Positions 24,332 through 33,014 of a DNA stretch of 64,000 nt are shown here, in pieces. A program made the position numbers and the translations under genes. Origin of the DNA: Candidatus Polarisedimenticolia bacterium (GTDB lineage Bacteria > Acidobacteriota > Polarisedimenticolia > Gp22-AA2 > AA152). Positions within the stretch are counted from its first letter, which is position 1, and the number at the start of each line of letters is the position of its first letter. Location: NCBI GenBank assembly GCA_036004685.1, contig DASYRE010000011.1:1-64000 (forward strand), read 5' to 3'. The notes below the pieces were generated by a model. That model was not told where the DNA came from. It did not search any database and saw only the letters and a list, made by a program, of their open reading frames with translations.

Positions 24332-25357
24332 TCAGAGACGCGGGTCGAGGATGACCTTCAGGGAATCGGCGGCCCGCGCGACGAGATCGAAACCCTCCTG
24401 AGCGCGCGACAGCGGCAGGCGGTGAGTCACCATCGCCCCGACGTCCAGGCGCTTCGAGGCGATGAGATCAAGCGCCACCCGCATCTCGGCCGGCGGCCCA
24501 GCGTAAGAATGCACCAGGGCGATCCCGTCGCTCCAGAGATCGAGCAGCGGCATCGGAAACGTCTCGCCCGGAGAGGCCGGCGCGAAGAGCAGAATCGTGC
24601 CGCCGCGGTCCACGCACCGGAGCGCCTGCGCGATCGCGGGAAGCGCGCCGGTGCAAACCAGGACCTGCTCCGCCAGTCGGCCGCCGTTCGCGGCGCGGAG
24701 CTTCTCCGGCAGATCCTCGCCGGCGCCGAAGACGGCGTCAGCCCCCAGGCGGCGCGCCGCTTCCCGGCGGTAGGGGCTCGGATCGGCCGCGAAGATCGGT
24801 CCGGCGCCGAGCGCCTTCGCATGCTGGATGTGCAGGATTCCCGAGATGCCGCTGCCGATCACGAGGACGCTTTGGCCCGGCGCGACCCGGGCGACGCCGT
24901 GGGCGCGAACCACGCAGGCCAGCGGCTCGACGAAGGAGGCTTCCTCCGAAGTGACCGAATCGGGGAGCGGCAGCGTCCCGCGCTCCACGTGGATCGCCGG
25001 CAGGCGGATGAGCTCGGAAAAGCCGCCCGGATCGAAATGGGTGGCGCGCAGGGTCTCGCAGACGCTTTCCCGGCCCGTGAGGCAGTAGCGGCAGGTCCCG
25101 CAGGGAACGTGGTGCGTGGCGACGATGCGGTCCCCGGCCCGGAACCGGGAGACGCCCGGCCCCGTTTCCGCGACGACTCCCGCCACTTCGTGACCGAGGA
25201 CGCAGGGGGCCTTGCGGATCCGGTACCATTCCATCACGTCCGAGCCACAGATCCCGCTCGCCTCGACCTTCATCAGGATCTCGCCCGGACCGGGAACGGG
25301 CCGGGAGCGCTCCTCGAGGCGCACGTCCCGGTTGCTGTAATAAACCGCGACGCGCAC
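24332..25357 (-). CDS. Zinc-dependent medium-chain alcohol/polyol dehydrogenase
   Basis: A 341-residue MDR protein; GTG start 25357, four bases after the aldolase stop. Catalytic zinc ligands are in SGICGSDVMEWY and LGHEVAGVV. The structural zinc loop is CGTCRYCLTGRESVC, and NAD binding is VLVIGSGISGILH. The family includes sorbitol, threonine and galactitol-1-phosphate dehydrogenases. The pairing with a DhnA-type aldolase suggests a step in sugar or sugar-phosphate breakdown, but no specific substrate can be named. Confidence 0.85.
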   Translation of the reverse strand: MRVAVYYSNRDVRLEERSRPVPGPGEILMKVEASGICGSDVMEWYRIRKAPCVLGHEVAGVVAETGPGVSRFRAGDRIVATHHVPCGTCRYCLTGRESVCETLRATHFDPGGFSELIRLPAIHVERGTLPLPDSVTSEEASFVEPLACVVRAHGVARVAPGQSVLVIGSGISGILHIQHAKALGAGPIFAADPSPYRREAARRLGADAVFGAGEDLPEKLRAANGGRLAEQVLVCTGALPAIAQALRCVDRGGTILLFAPASPGETFPMPLLDLWSDGIALVHSYAGPPAEMRVALDLIASKRLDVGAMVTHRLPLSRAQEGFDLVARAADSLKVILDPRL

Positions 25358-25360
25358 CCC

Positions 25361-26143
25361 TCAGCGCTCCTTCGCCTGGCGGTAGATCCCGGTCGCCTCC
25401 TCCACGGAGGCGTTCTCATGGACGACGGCGCGGACCGCCCGGATCATCCCCACGGGGCAGTCGGACTGGAAGATGTTCCGTCCCATGTCGACTCCCTTCG
25501 CCCCGGCGCGGATCGCGTTGAAGGCGAGCGCCACGGCGTCGCGCTCCGGGATTTTCTTGCCGCCGGCGATGACGAGCGGCACCGGCGTGCTGCGGACGAC
25601 CTCCTCGAACCCTTCGCAGTAATAGGTCTTGACCATGTGGGCCCCCAGCTCCGCGCCGATCCGGCAGGCGAGCCCCAGGTAGCGCGCGTCGCGGGTCATC
25701 TCCTTCCCCACGGCCGTCACCGCGAGCACCGGGATCCCGTGCCTCTCCCCCTCGTCGACGAGGCGCGCCAGGTTCAGCAGCGATTCGCGCTCCCCCTCCG
25801 CACCGACGAAGATCGACAGGGTCACGGCGCTGGCGTTCAGGCGGATCGCGTCCTCCATCGCCACGGTGAGGCCTTCGTTCGAGAGCTCCTTCAGGACGCT
25901 CGTCCCGCCCGAGACGCGGAGCACGATCGGGACGCTGGCCTGCGGGGGGACGCTGGTCCGCAGGACACCGCGCGTCAGCATCAGCGAATCGGCGTGAGGC
26001 AGCAGAGGCTCCAGGGTCTTGCGCGGCTCCTCGAGCCCCGAAGTCGGGCCCAGAAAGTAGCCGTGATCCACGGCCAGCATGACGGTGCGTCCGGTGGCCG
26101 GCTGCAGAATCCGGCTCATGCGGTTAGCCAGTCCCCAATCCAT
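25361..26143 (-). CDS. DhnA/LsrF-family class I aldolase or thiolase
   Basis: A 260-residue (beta-alpha)8 Schiff-base enzyme. ATG 26143 (MDWGLANRM) follows AAAGGAGTC; an upstream extension of the frame is not supported. Landmarks are LAVDHGYFLGP, SLMLTRGVL, the lysine in HMVKTYYCEGF and VIAGGKKIPE, ending in GAKGVDMGRNIFQ for phosphate binding. The family includes archaeal-type fructose-bisphosphate aldolase, LsrF (autoinducer-2 phosphate degradation) and ADH synthase for aromatic precursors. Similarity to LsrF seems strongest to me, but no other lsr gene is nearby. Confidence 0.8.
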   Translation of the reverse strand: MDWGLANRMSRILQPATGRTVMLAVDHGYFLGPTSGLEEPRKTLEPLLPHADSLMLTRGVLRTSVPPQASVPIVLRVSGGTSVLKELSNEGLTVAMEDAIRLNASAVTLSIFVGAEGERESLLNLARLVDEGERHGIPVLAVTAVGKEMTRDARYLGLACRIGAELGAHMVKTYYCEGFEEVVRSTPVPLVIAGGKKIPERDAVALAFNAIRAGAKGVDMGRNIFQSDCPVGMIRAVRAVVHENASVEEATGIYRQAKER

Positions 26144-26204
26144 GGTTTGCGACTCCTTTCCATCCGAGCCGGCATGGCTCAACGCGGCCCGCGCGGCCGG
26201 CGGC

Positions 26205-27932
26205 TCAGCGAAGCGCCTGGTTGAGGGTCGACGAATCATCCAACAGCAGCCACTCCACGATCGAAAGAGGCAGACTTCCGTTCTTCAGCAGATCGTCGTG
26301 GAACCTCCCCAGGCGGAAATCGGCCTCGGCACGATCGCGATAGCGGCCCAGCAAGCGCAGGATCTGCCACTTCCCGACGATGTAGGTGATCTTCTGGGTC
26401 GGATCGGAGGCGGCGCCGGCGGCCTCGCCTTCGGCCGCCTCCCGATCGAGCCCCCCGGCCTCCATGAAGTAGCGGACCGCCTGGTCGAACGTCCAGCGGC
26501 CGGTGTGGAGGTTCACGTCCACGCCGATGCGCGCGGCGCGGTACCGGGAGAGCCGCAGCACCTGCCCGTAGGCGGCGGAATTCTCCGGGTAGAGGCCGGA
26601 GCGCATCAGCATCTCCTCGGTGTACAGCGCCCATCCCTCGACGAACACGCCGTCCTGATGCTCCCGGCGGATCTCGTTGGTCAGGTGGTTGGCGATCGAT
26701 ATCTGCAGGAAGTGCCCCGGGATCCCCTCGTGCCCCAGGATGGGCCGCGGATCCTCGATGGCGGCCCGGATGTAGAAGTTCGAGCTGTGGGGATCGTAGG
26801 TGGGAATGAAGTAGAAGCCGCCGCTGTCCCGATCGTAGAGTCCCGGGGCGTTCATGAACCCGCCGGGGCTGGTGGGCTTGAAGGCTTCCGGCAGCTGGCG
26901 GATTCGGAACGCGCCGAGATAGTCGGGCAGCGACAGCAGGCCCTTGGCGCGGAGGAACTCGATCAGCTCCTGCTGCCGTCCTTCGTAGGCCCGCAGGAAG
27001 GCCTCTTGATCCCGGGGAATGCTCGCGCTGCGGCGTGGATCCGGCGAGGCGAGCGAGGGGTCGGGAAGCAGCGACTCCAGCGCCCGGTAGCGCGCCAGCT
27101 CCACCTCGCCGAGCATCGCCACCTGCCCGGCATCGAGGGGCAGCAGGTAGACGCGCTTGAGCAGCTCGTTGTAGTTCTTCTCTCCCATCGGCGTGAAAGC
27201 CACCATCCCGGGAAGGCGTTGCTCCAGATGATCCGCGAAGCCGTGGACGGCCCGGAGCGCCGCGTCGCGCGCCGCGACGAGCTCCTTTCTCTCGGCGCCG
27301 GGGAGGCCGGCCGCCAGCGTCATCAGGCTGTCGTTGAACAGGCCGTCGATCGAGCGCGCCGCGCCGATCGCCAGCTCGGCATAGAGCCTCACGGGGCGCA
27401 CGAGGTTCTTCTTGCCCTGATCGAGAAGCCCGGGCATCTTCCGCAGCCTCGCCGCGGCGGCAAGGGCGCGGCGGCGGGGAGTGTCGTAATCCTTCTTCAG
27501 GAGGGAGAAAATCCCGTTGCTGCACTCATTGACGTAGAGCTGGGGGTCGCTCCCCTCCGGACGCATCACCCGGCCGAAGAAAGAGGCGCGCTCCAGATCG
27601 GAGCGCAGGAGCAGGAAATCGACACGATCGTCGCGGCTCCAGGTCTGGGCCGGCATCGCCCGGATCTCGGAGAGGAGCTGCTCGACCTTCGCGCGGCGTG
27701 CCGCGACCGCGGCGCCCGAGAAATCGGTCAAGCGATCGTCCCAGCGGTGGAGCCCTTGATCGCTGGTGGCGACCGGGTTCTGCTCGTTGCGCCAGAGGAA
27801 ATAGTCGTGGGCGAGCGATCGGAGCCGCTTGGGCGAGTCTTTCTCCTCAATCTCGCGCGCCAGCGCCGTCCCGGGCAGGAGGCCCAGCAGGGAGATCAGA
27901 GCCCAGGCGGGGATCAGATCGCCTTCCAGCAT
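26205..27932 (-). CDS. Exported DUF885 family protein (putative zinc peptidase)
   Basis: A 575-residue protein with signal peptide (MLEGDLIPAWALISLLGLLPGTALA). The DUF885 hallmark ILGHEGIPGHFLQISIANH (HExxGH) and a later glutamate helix (FVEGWALYTEEMLM) give a gluzincin-like site. The opening LAHDYFLWRNEQNPVATSDQG is typical of the family. Members are annotated as peptidases or carboxypeptidase-like proteins. The end (DSSTLNQALR) is complete. It is probably periplasmic. Confidence 0.85.
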   Translation of the reverse strand: MLEGDLIPAWALISLLGLLPGTALAREIEEKDSPKRLRSLAHDYFLWRNEQNPVATSDQGLHRWDDRLTDFSGAAVAARRAKVEQLLSEIRAMPAQTWSRDDRVDFLLLRSDLERASFFGRVMRPEGSDPQLYVNECSNGIFSLLKKDYDTPRRRALAAAARLRKMPGLLDQGKKNLVRPVRLYAELAIGAARSIDGLFNDSLMTLAAGLPGAERKELVAARDAALRAVHGFADHLEQRLPGMVAFTPMGEKNYNELLKRVYLLPLDAGQVAMLGEVELARYRALESLLPDPSLASPDPRRSASIPRDQEAFLRAYEGRQQELIEFLRAKGLLSLPDYLGAFRIRQLPEAFKPTSPGGFMNAPGLYDRDSGGFYFIPTYDPHSSNFYIRAAIEDPRPILGHEGIPGHFLQISIANHLTNEIRREHQDGVFVEGWALYTEEMLMRSGLYPENSAAYGQVLRLSRYRAARIGVDVNLHTGRWTFDQAVRYFMEAGGLDREAAEGEAAGAASDPTQKITYIVGKWQILRLLGRYRDRAEADFRLGRFHDDLLKNGSLPLSIVEWLLLDDSSTLNQALR

Positions 27933-28069
27933 TCCCTCTCTCCCTTGACAACCGCTGCGCTGCGGAGCGCCGCGGCCGGCCGGAGCGCGCCGCGCCGCAT
28001 GGCCGGATGGTCCAGTCCGATTACCGGGGCTTCCCGCTCCAGCTCGAGCGCCGCGTCGCCGGCGCGACG

Positions 28070-29605
28070 TCAGGCGAAGACGGGCGCCGCCAGGGTCCGG
28101 AGGATGGCGGCGGAGGAATCCTCCACCTCGGCATGAAGCGAATTCCCGGAGGCGTCCATGGTGACGATCGCCGGAAAATCCTTCACCCGGAGGTGCCACA
28201 TCGCCTCCGGAATTCCCAGATCCAGGAGGTCCACCCCCTCCACCTTCTCGATGCAGCGGGCGTAGTACTGCGCCGCTCCGCCGATGGCGTTGAGGTAGAC
28301 GGCGCCGTGCTCCTTCAAGGCCTTCAGCGTCCTAGGGCCCATGCCCCCCTTTCCCATGACGGCCCGCAGGCCGAAGCGCGCGATCACGTCGGCCTCGTAC
28401 TGCTCCTCGCGGATGCTGGTGGTGGGCCCGGCGGCCGTGACGCGCCATCCGCCGGCGTCCTTCAAGGCGACCGGCCCGCAGTGATACAGAATCTGACCGC
28501 GGAGATCGACGGGCGGATCGTGCGCCGTGAGGTGATGATGAACGGCGTCGCGCCCCGTGTACAGCAGTCCGCTGATCCGCACCGCGTCCCCCACGCGGAG
28601 ATCGCGCGCCTGCGCTTCGGTCAGCGGCGGCTCCAGGACCTTCTCCTTCCCCGTCCGGACCGGCCCGGCCGCTTTCCCGCCGCCGGCGGGGGCCGCGAGA
28701 GGCTCCTCGGCCTTGTAAAGCCACCTCTTGATCGCGCCGCTCGCGGCGTCCAGCACGACCCCCAGGCGCCGGAAGGCCCAGCAGTCGTAGGCGACCGAAA
28801 CAAAGAACGAGGCTGGGAGCCGGTTGATCACGCCGATCTTGCAGCCGATCAGAGTCGTCGCCCCTCCGAAGCCCATCGTGCCGATTCCGAGAGCATTGGC
28901 CGTCTTGACGGTGTAATCCTCCAGCTCCGCGAGCCTCGGATCGGGATTCGAGTCGTCCAGGAGTCTGAAGAGCTGGAGCTTGGCGTGCTCGTAGCCGCTG
29001 GCGCGATCGCCGCCCACGCAAACGCCGAGGGCCCCCGCGCTGCATCCGTGCCCCTGGGCCTGCCAGACGGCGTGCAAGAGACATTTCCGGACGCCGTCGA
29101 GGTCGCGATCGGCGCGCCCGAGATGCGGAATCTCGGCCGGCAGCGAATACTGGATGTTCTTGTTCTCGCAGCCTCCCCCTTTCAGCAACAGCTTGACTTC
29201 GATCTCTCCCCGATTCTCCCACGGGTGGAAGTGGATGCTGGGAGTGCCCGGGCCCAGATTGTCGCCGCTGTTCTTCCCGGTCAGCGAGTCGACCGAGTTC
29301 GGGCGGAGCTTGCCGCGGCGCGTGGCTTCGACGAGCGCGGCGCGGATCGCCTCCTCGATCCGGATCGCGTCGACTCCCGACGGACTCCGGATGATGAAGG
29401 TCGGCCATCCCGTGTCCTGGCAGAGCGGCCCTTCGCAGCCCGCCGCCATGCCGATGTTGGAGGAGATGATGTCCAGGGCCTGGGCCGAGCGGCTTTCCTC
29501 GTCTTCCGATTCCACCGCCCGGGCGATGGCGCGGCGCACGTCGGGGGGAAGCCGGGTGGAGGTTTCCGTCACCAGGGCGAGCAGGCTTGCCGTGAGCTGC
29601 TCCAT
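28070..29605 (-). CDS. fumA: Class I fumarate hydratase (fused alpha/beta)
   Basis: A 511-residue iron-sulfur enzyme that interconverts fumarate and malate in the TCA cycle. I chose ATG 29605 after AAAGGACCG; ATG/GTG codons six residues upstream are less well placed. Cluster cysteines are expected in AAGCEGPLCQDTG, GGGCENKN and the GFGGATTLIGCKIG segment. The beta half has GLLYTGRDAVHHHL, AGPTTSIREEQYEADVI and KGGMGPRT. A proline/alanine linker near residue 300 joins the halves that are separate subunits in some bacteria. Confidence 0.93.
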   Translation of the reverse strand: MEQLTASLLALVTETSTRLPPDVRRAIARAVESEDEESRSAQALDIISSNIGMAAGCEGPLCQDTGWPTFIIRSPSGVDAIRIEEAIRAALVEATRRGKLRPNSVDSLTGKNSGDNLGPGTPSIHFHPWENRGEIEVKLLLKGGGCENKNIQYSLPAEIPHLGRADRDLDGVRKCLLHAVWQAQGHGCSAGALGVCVGGDRASGYEHAKLQLFRLLDDSNPDPRLAELEDYTVKTANALGIGTMGFGGATTLIGCKIGVINRLPASFFVSVAYDCWAFRRLGVVLDAASGAIKRWLYKAEEPLAAPAGGGKAAGPVRTGKEKVLEPPLTEAQARDLRVGDAVRISGLLYTGRDAVHHHLTAHDPPVDLRGQILYHCGPVALKDAGGWRVTAAGPTTSIREEQYEADVIARFGLRAVMGKGGMGPRTLKALKEHGAVYLNAIGGAAQYYARCIEKVEGVDLLDLGIPEAMWHLRVKDFPAIVTMDASGNSLHAEVEDSSAAILRTLAAPVFA

Positions 29606-29619
29606 GTCTCGGTCCTTTC

Positions 29620-30273
29620 TCACATCCGCGCGCCGCTCTTGGCCTGGTCGAGAGCCTGCTGGAGCTGCGGAAGTCCTTGGAAGCCGGGATTCAGCGCGCG
29701 CACCTTCGCGAACGCCTCTTCCGCCGTCTTCGTGTCGTTCTTGTCGAAGAGGGAGACGATTCCGAGGTTCAGCCAGGACTGCCAGTGATTCGGATCGATC
29801 GCGATCGACTCCCGGAACCGGCGGAGAGCCTCATCGGCCTGGCCGAGGCGCTGGAAGCAGATGCCCAGGTCGGTGCTGATGTTCGGGTTCTTCGGATCGC
29901 TCGCCAGCGATTGGGTATAGAAGTCGCGCGCCTTGTCGAACATCTCGGCATCGTAGTAGAGATCGCCCATCCGGCCGAGGACCGCGGCGTCCTTGGGATT
30001 GGACTCCAGGGCCTTCTTCAGCGCGGCCATTTCCCGCTGAACCCTCTGCATCGTCTGCTCGGCGGACTGGCCCCCGCCCCCCGCGGGGGGCGGCCCGGCC
30101 GCCTCGGCCGCGCCCGCCGAGCCGCTCGGATCCGAAGGGTTGGTTGGAGCGGCCATCCCCTCGGAGAATCCCGCCGGCGCCGGGGACTTGAGGAATTGGT
30201 GCGCGAAGAGGGTTCCCATGATGAAGCCGAAGAGAATCCCTCCGAGCAGGAAGCTGGCGTTCTCGCGCTTCAT
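29620..30273 (-). CDS. Membrane-anchored TPR protein
   Basis: A 217-residue protein: one N-terminal anchor (MKRENASFLLGGILFGFIMGTLFAHQFL), a Gly/Ala/Pro-rich linker to residue 70, then TPR units (AAVLGRMGDLYYDAEMFDKA; STDLGICFQRLGQADEALRR; WQSWLNLGIVSLFDKND). The start is ATG 30273. The layout recalls cytochrome-maturation-type and assembly TPR factors, but no specific partner is indicated. It shares a divergent promoter region with the transporter genes. Confidence 0.75.
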   Translation of the reverse strand: MKRENASFLLGGILFGFIMGTLFAHQFLKSPAPAGFSEGMAAPTNPSDPSGSAGAAEAAGPPPAGGGGQSAEQTMQRVQREMAALKKALESNPKDAAVLGRMGDLYYDAEMFDKARDFYTQSLASDPKNPNISTDLGICFQRLGQADEALRRFRESIAIDPNHWQSWLNLGIVSLFDKNDTKTAEEAFAKVRALNPGFQGLPQLQQALDQAKSGARM

Positions 30274-30341
30274 TCGAGCGATTTCCCCGAGAAATCGGGC
30301 CGGCGGGCCGGCGTGAGTCCTACGTGTCGCGAAGGGCTGGA

Positions 30342-30369
30342 AAATAACACGCCGCATCCGGCAAGTCAA
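30342..30369 (-). promoter_or_regulatory. Promoter of the TPR-fumarase transcript
   Basis: On the minus strand TTGACT (30369-30364), 16 bases, TTATTT (30347-30342). It serves the TPR gene at 30273 and possibly fumA behind it. Confidence 0.6.
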
Positions 30370-30383
30370 GGCTGGGCAGCGTG

Positions 30384-30412
30384 TTGCGGGCCGCAAGGGG
30401 GTGTGCTATAGA
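30384..30412 (+). promoter_or_regulatory. Promoter of the peptide transporter operon, implying a leaderless start
   Basis: TTGCGG (30384-30389), a 17-base spacer, TATAGA (30407-30412). The GTG at 30419 lies six bases after the -10, where transcription should begin. Confidence 0.65.
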
Positions 30413-30418
30413 GAGTCC

Positions 30419-31303
30419 GTGCTGATTCTCCCGACGCCCGCGAGCCGGATCGGACTGTGGATCATCCTGCTCCTCGCCCTGGTGGCCGCGGCTGCCCCGT
30501 TCCTTTCCCGGCACGTCATCGGTTGCGGTCCCTACGATCCCGTCGTTCCGGCGGGCCTAGTGCCGCCCACCCCTCCCGACGGGAGGCACCTGCTCGGCAC
30601 CGACGCGCTGGGGCGCGATCTTCTGGCCCGGATCGTCCATGGGGCCAGGATCTCGCTGACGGTGGGGATACTCTCGGAAGCGGTGGCGCTGCTCCTCGGC
30701 CTGGCGATCGGATCGGCCGCCGGGTATTTCGGCGGCAAGGTGGATGGCGCGCTGATGCGGCTCGCCGACGTCTTCTTGTCCCTTCCCGCGCCCCTAGTGG
30801 CCCTGGCGGTCATCGCCGCCTTCCCCGACCCCGAGACCCTTCCGGGCCTGCGCTCCCTGCCCTCGCCGAGCCTCGTCCTGGTCTTCCTGGTTCTCGGCCT
30901 CATCGGGTGGGCGGGCATCGCCCGGCTGGTGCGCGCCCAAATCCTGGTCGTGCGGGAGATGGAATATAGCTCGGCGGCGAAGGCCCTCGGCTCGGGCGAT
31001 CTCCGGGTCGTGCTGCGTCATCTCCTTCCCAACGCTCTGTCGCCCGTCGTCGTCGCCGCAACACTCGGAATCGCCGGGAACATCCTGGCCGAGTCCTGGC
31101 TGTCGTTCCTGGGACTCGGCGCCAGGCCGCCGCTGCCATCTTGGGGAACGATGATCACCGAAGGGCAGAGCTATCTCACGACTCGCCCATGGGTATGCGT
31201 CTATCCGGGGCTGGCGCTGCTGGTCACCGTGCTCGCATTCAACCTCCTGGGGGATGGACTCCGCGAAGCACTCGACCCCCGGGGGAGAGCTCCTCTCCGC
31301 TGA
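30419..31303 (+). CDS. Peptide/nickel-type ABC transporter permease (OppC/DppC family)
   Basis: A 294-residue inner-membrane permease. I take GTG 30419 because the -10 box overlaps the alternative start at 30401. It has an N-terminal span (IGLWIILLLALVAAAAPFL), the OppC-type periplasmic HLLGTDALGRDLLARIVHGARISL, and the EAA-type loop YSSAAKALGSGDLRVVLRHLLPNALSPVVV that docks to the ATPase. It ends with an SWLSFLGLGARPPLPSWG motif typical of the family. It works with the OppB-like permease and binding protein encoded next to it; no ATPase genes are in the cluster. Confidence 0.9.
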   Translation: MLILPTPASRIGLWIILLLALVAAAAPFLSRHVIGCGPYDPVVPAGLVPPTPPDGRHLLGTDALGRDLLARIVHGARISLTVGILSEAVALLLGLAIGSAAGYFGGKVDGALMRLADVFLSLPAPLVALAVIAAFPDPETLPGLRSLPSPSLVLVFLVLGLIGWAGIARLVRAQILVVREMEYSSAAKALGSGDLRVVLRHLLPNALSPVVVAATLGIAGNILAESWLSFLGLGARPPLPSWGTMITEGQSYLTTRPWVCVYPGLALLVTVLAFNLLGDGLREALDPRGRAPLR

Positions 31304-31343
31304 CCCGCCCGAACCCGGGCCAACTTTCGAGGGCTGGACGCCG

Positions 31344-33014
31344 ATGACACCACGATGGATCGTCCGCACCGGATCCCGGTCCGCCGCCCCGGCGCTGCTT
31401 CTCGGGGCGATGCTGCTGTCGCTGTGCTCCTGGGCGGGCTGTTCGGTGGCCGAGCCGACCCGGCCGCGGCCGGAGCAGGTCCTGCGCGTCCGGATGCGCG
31501 AGGATCCTCCCGACACCGATCCGGCCCAGTCATCCGACTCGCTGTCGGATCGCCTCAACCTCGAGGTCCATGACGGGCTGGTCGACTTCGAGCCTCTGAC
31601 CCTGGAGATCATCTCCGCCGTGGCCGAAGCCTGGGAGGTCACGGCGGACGGGCGGCGCTACACGTTCCACCTCCGGCCCGGAGTCCGGTTCCAGAACGGC
31701 CGCGCCCTCACGTCCGACGACGTCCTTTACTCCTTCCGGCGGATCCTCGATCCGAAGGTCCATTCGCAGCGCAGCGAGATTCTCTCCGGCGTGCAGGGGG
31801 CGAAGGAGTTCCTCGCGGGAAAGAGCTCGCGGTTGGAGGGGCTCGAGGCCGTGGATCCGCTCACCGTCCGGATCACCCTGACGCATCCGATTCCCTACTT
31901 CCTGCAGCTGCTGGCCACGCCCGCCGCCGCGATCGTGCCGCGGGAGGTGTACGACGACCCGCGCAAGGGGTTCCTCGAGCACCCGGTCGGCTGCGGCCCG
32001 TTCAAGGTCGCCCGGTGGGAGCGCTCCAACTACCTCGAGCTCGCCGCTTTCGGAGACTACTACCGCGGGCGCCCGAAGCTGGACCGGGTGGTGATCCGCT
32101 TCATCGAGAACCCGGCCAGCGCCATGGAAGAATACAAGGCTGGAGGGCTGGAATGGATGGACGAGATGGCGGGAAGCGAGACGGAAATCGCCCGGAGCCT
32201 GCCGCAGGACTACCGGAAGGGGCCGTACCTGGCGACCTATTACTACGGAATGAACCTGGCGCGCGCCCCTTTCCGCGGCAACGTCAACCTCCGTAAAGCG
32301 TTCAACTACGCGGTGAACCGCGCGGCGATCTGCACGCAGCTGTTCGAAGGCACCCATACCGTCGCCCACGGAATTCTCCCGCCCGGAACGCCGGGATTCA
32401 ACCCCGACCTCAGGGGCTTCGAATACGATCCGGAGAAGGCGCGAGAGTATCTGGCCAAGGCGGGATACCCCGGCGGCAAGGGGCTGTCGCCGATCGATCT
32501 CTGGGTCAACAACAACGAGAAAATGCTTCAGGTCGCCCAAAAGGTCCAGGCCGACCTCAAGGCGGTGGATGTGCCGGTCCGGATCCAGGCGGTCGACTTC
32601 GCCCATTTCCTCCAGGCGGTCCGGGGAACTCCGGAGACGCCGGGCGAGGCGCTCTTCTACAAGTTCGGCTGGCAGGCCGATTATCCCGATCCCGACGCGT
32701 TTCTCTATTGGCTCCTCCATTCCCGCAACGCCGGTCCGGCGGGGAACATGGCCCGCTATTCGAACCCGAAGGTGGACGAGCTGCTGGATCGCGCCCGCGG
32801 CCTGCTCCGGATGGAGGAGAGGATCCCCCTCTACCGCGAGGCCGAGCGGATCGCCGTGGAGGAGGACGCCGCCTGGCTCTTCGTGTCGAATTACACCGAG
32901 CGGTTCCTGGTGAAACCTTACGTCAAGGGCGTGGTCCTCTCCCCCCTCGGCATGAGCCGGACCCCGTTCGACCGGATGTGGCTCGAAGGATCCCCTGCGT
33001 CGGAGCGCCGGTGA
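31344..33014 (+). CDS. Peptide-type ABC transporter substrate-binding lipoprotein (SBP family 5)
   Basis: A 556-residue protein. ATG 31344 gives a lipoprotein signal (APALLLGAMLLSLCSWAGC) with Cys as lipidation site; a GTG-type start further upstream inside the permease gene is not needed. Family 5 landmarks are the RVRMREDPPDTDPAQ opening, YTFHLRPGVRFQNGRALTSDD, PVGCGPFKVARWE and NLRKAFNYAVNRAAI. It binds peptides or similar solutes for the flanking permeases. Its stop overlaps the start of the OppB-like gene. Confidence 0.9.
   Translation: MTPRWIVRTGSRSAAPALLLGAMLLSLCSWAGCSVAEPTRPRPEQVLRVRMREDPPDTDPAQSSDSLSDRLNLEVHDGLVDFEPLTLEIISAVAEAWEVTADGRRYTFHLRPGVRFQNGRALTSDDVLYSFRRILDPKVHSQRSEILSGVQGAKEFLAGKSSRLEGLEAVDPLTVRITLTHPIPYFLQLLATPAAAIVPREVYDDPRKGFLEHPVGCGPFKVARWERSNYLELAAFGDYYRGRPKLDRVVIRFIENPASAMEEYKAGGLEWMDEMAGSETEIARSLPQDYRKGPYLATYYYGMNLARAPFRGNVNLRKAFNYAVNRAAICTQLFEGTHTVAHGILPPGTPGFNPDLRGFEYDPEKAREYLAKAGYPGGKGLSPIDLWVNNNEKMLQVAQKVQADLKAVDVPVRIQAVDFAHFLQAVRGTPETPGEALFYKFGWQADYPDPDAFLYWLLHSRNAGPAGNMARYSNPKVDELLDRARGLLRMEERIPLYREAERIAVEEDAAWLFVSNYTERFLVKPYVKGVVLSPLGMSRTPFDRMWLEGSPASERR

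Noticed and set aside
27945-27975. TTGACA near 27945 as a plus-strand promoter
   Set aside because: No -10 box at 16-18 bases and no plus-strand gene downstream; the next genes there are on the minus strand.
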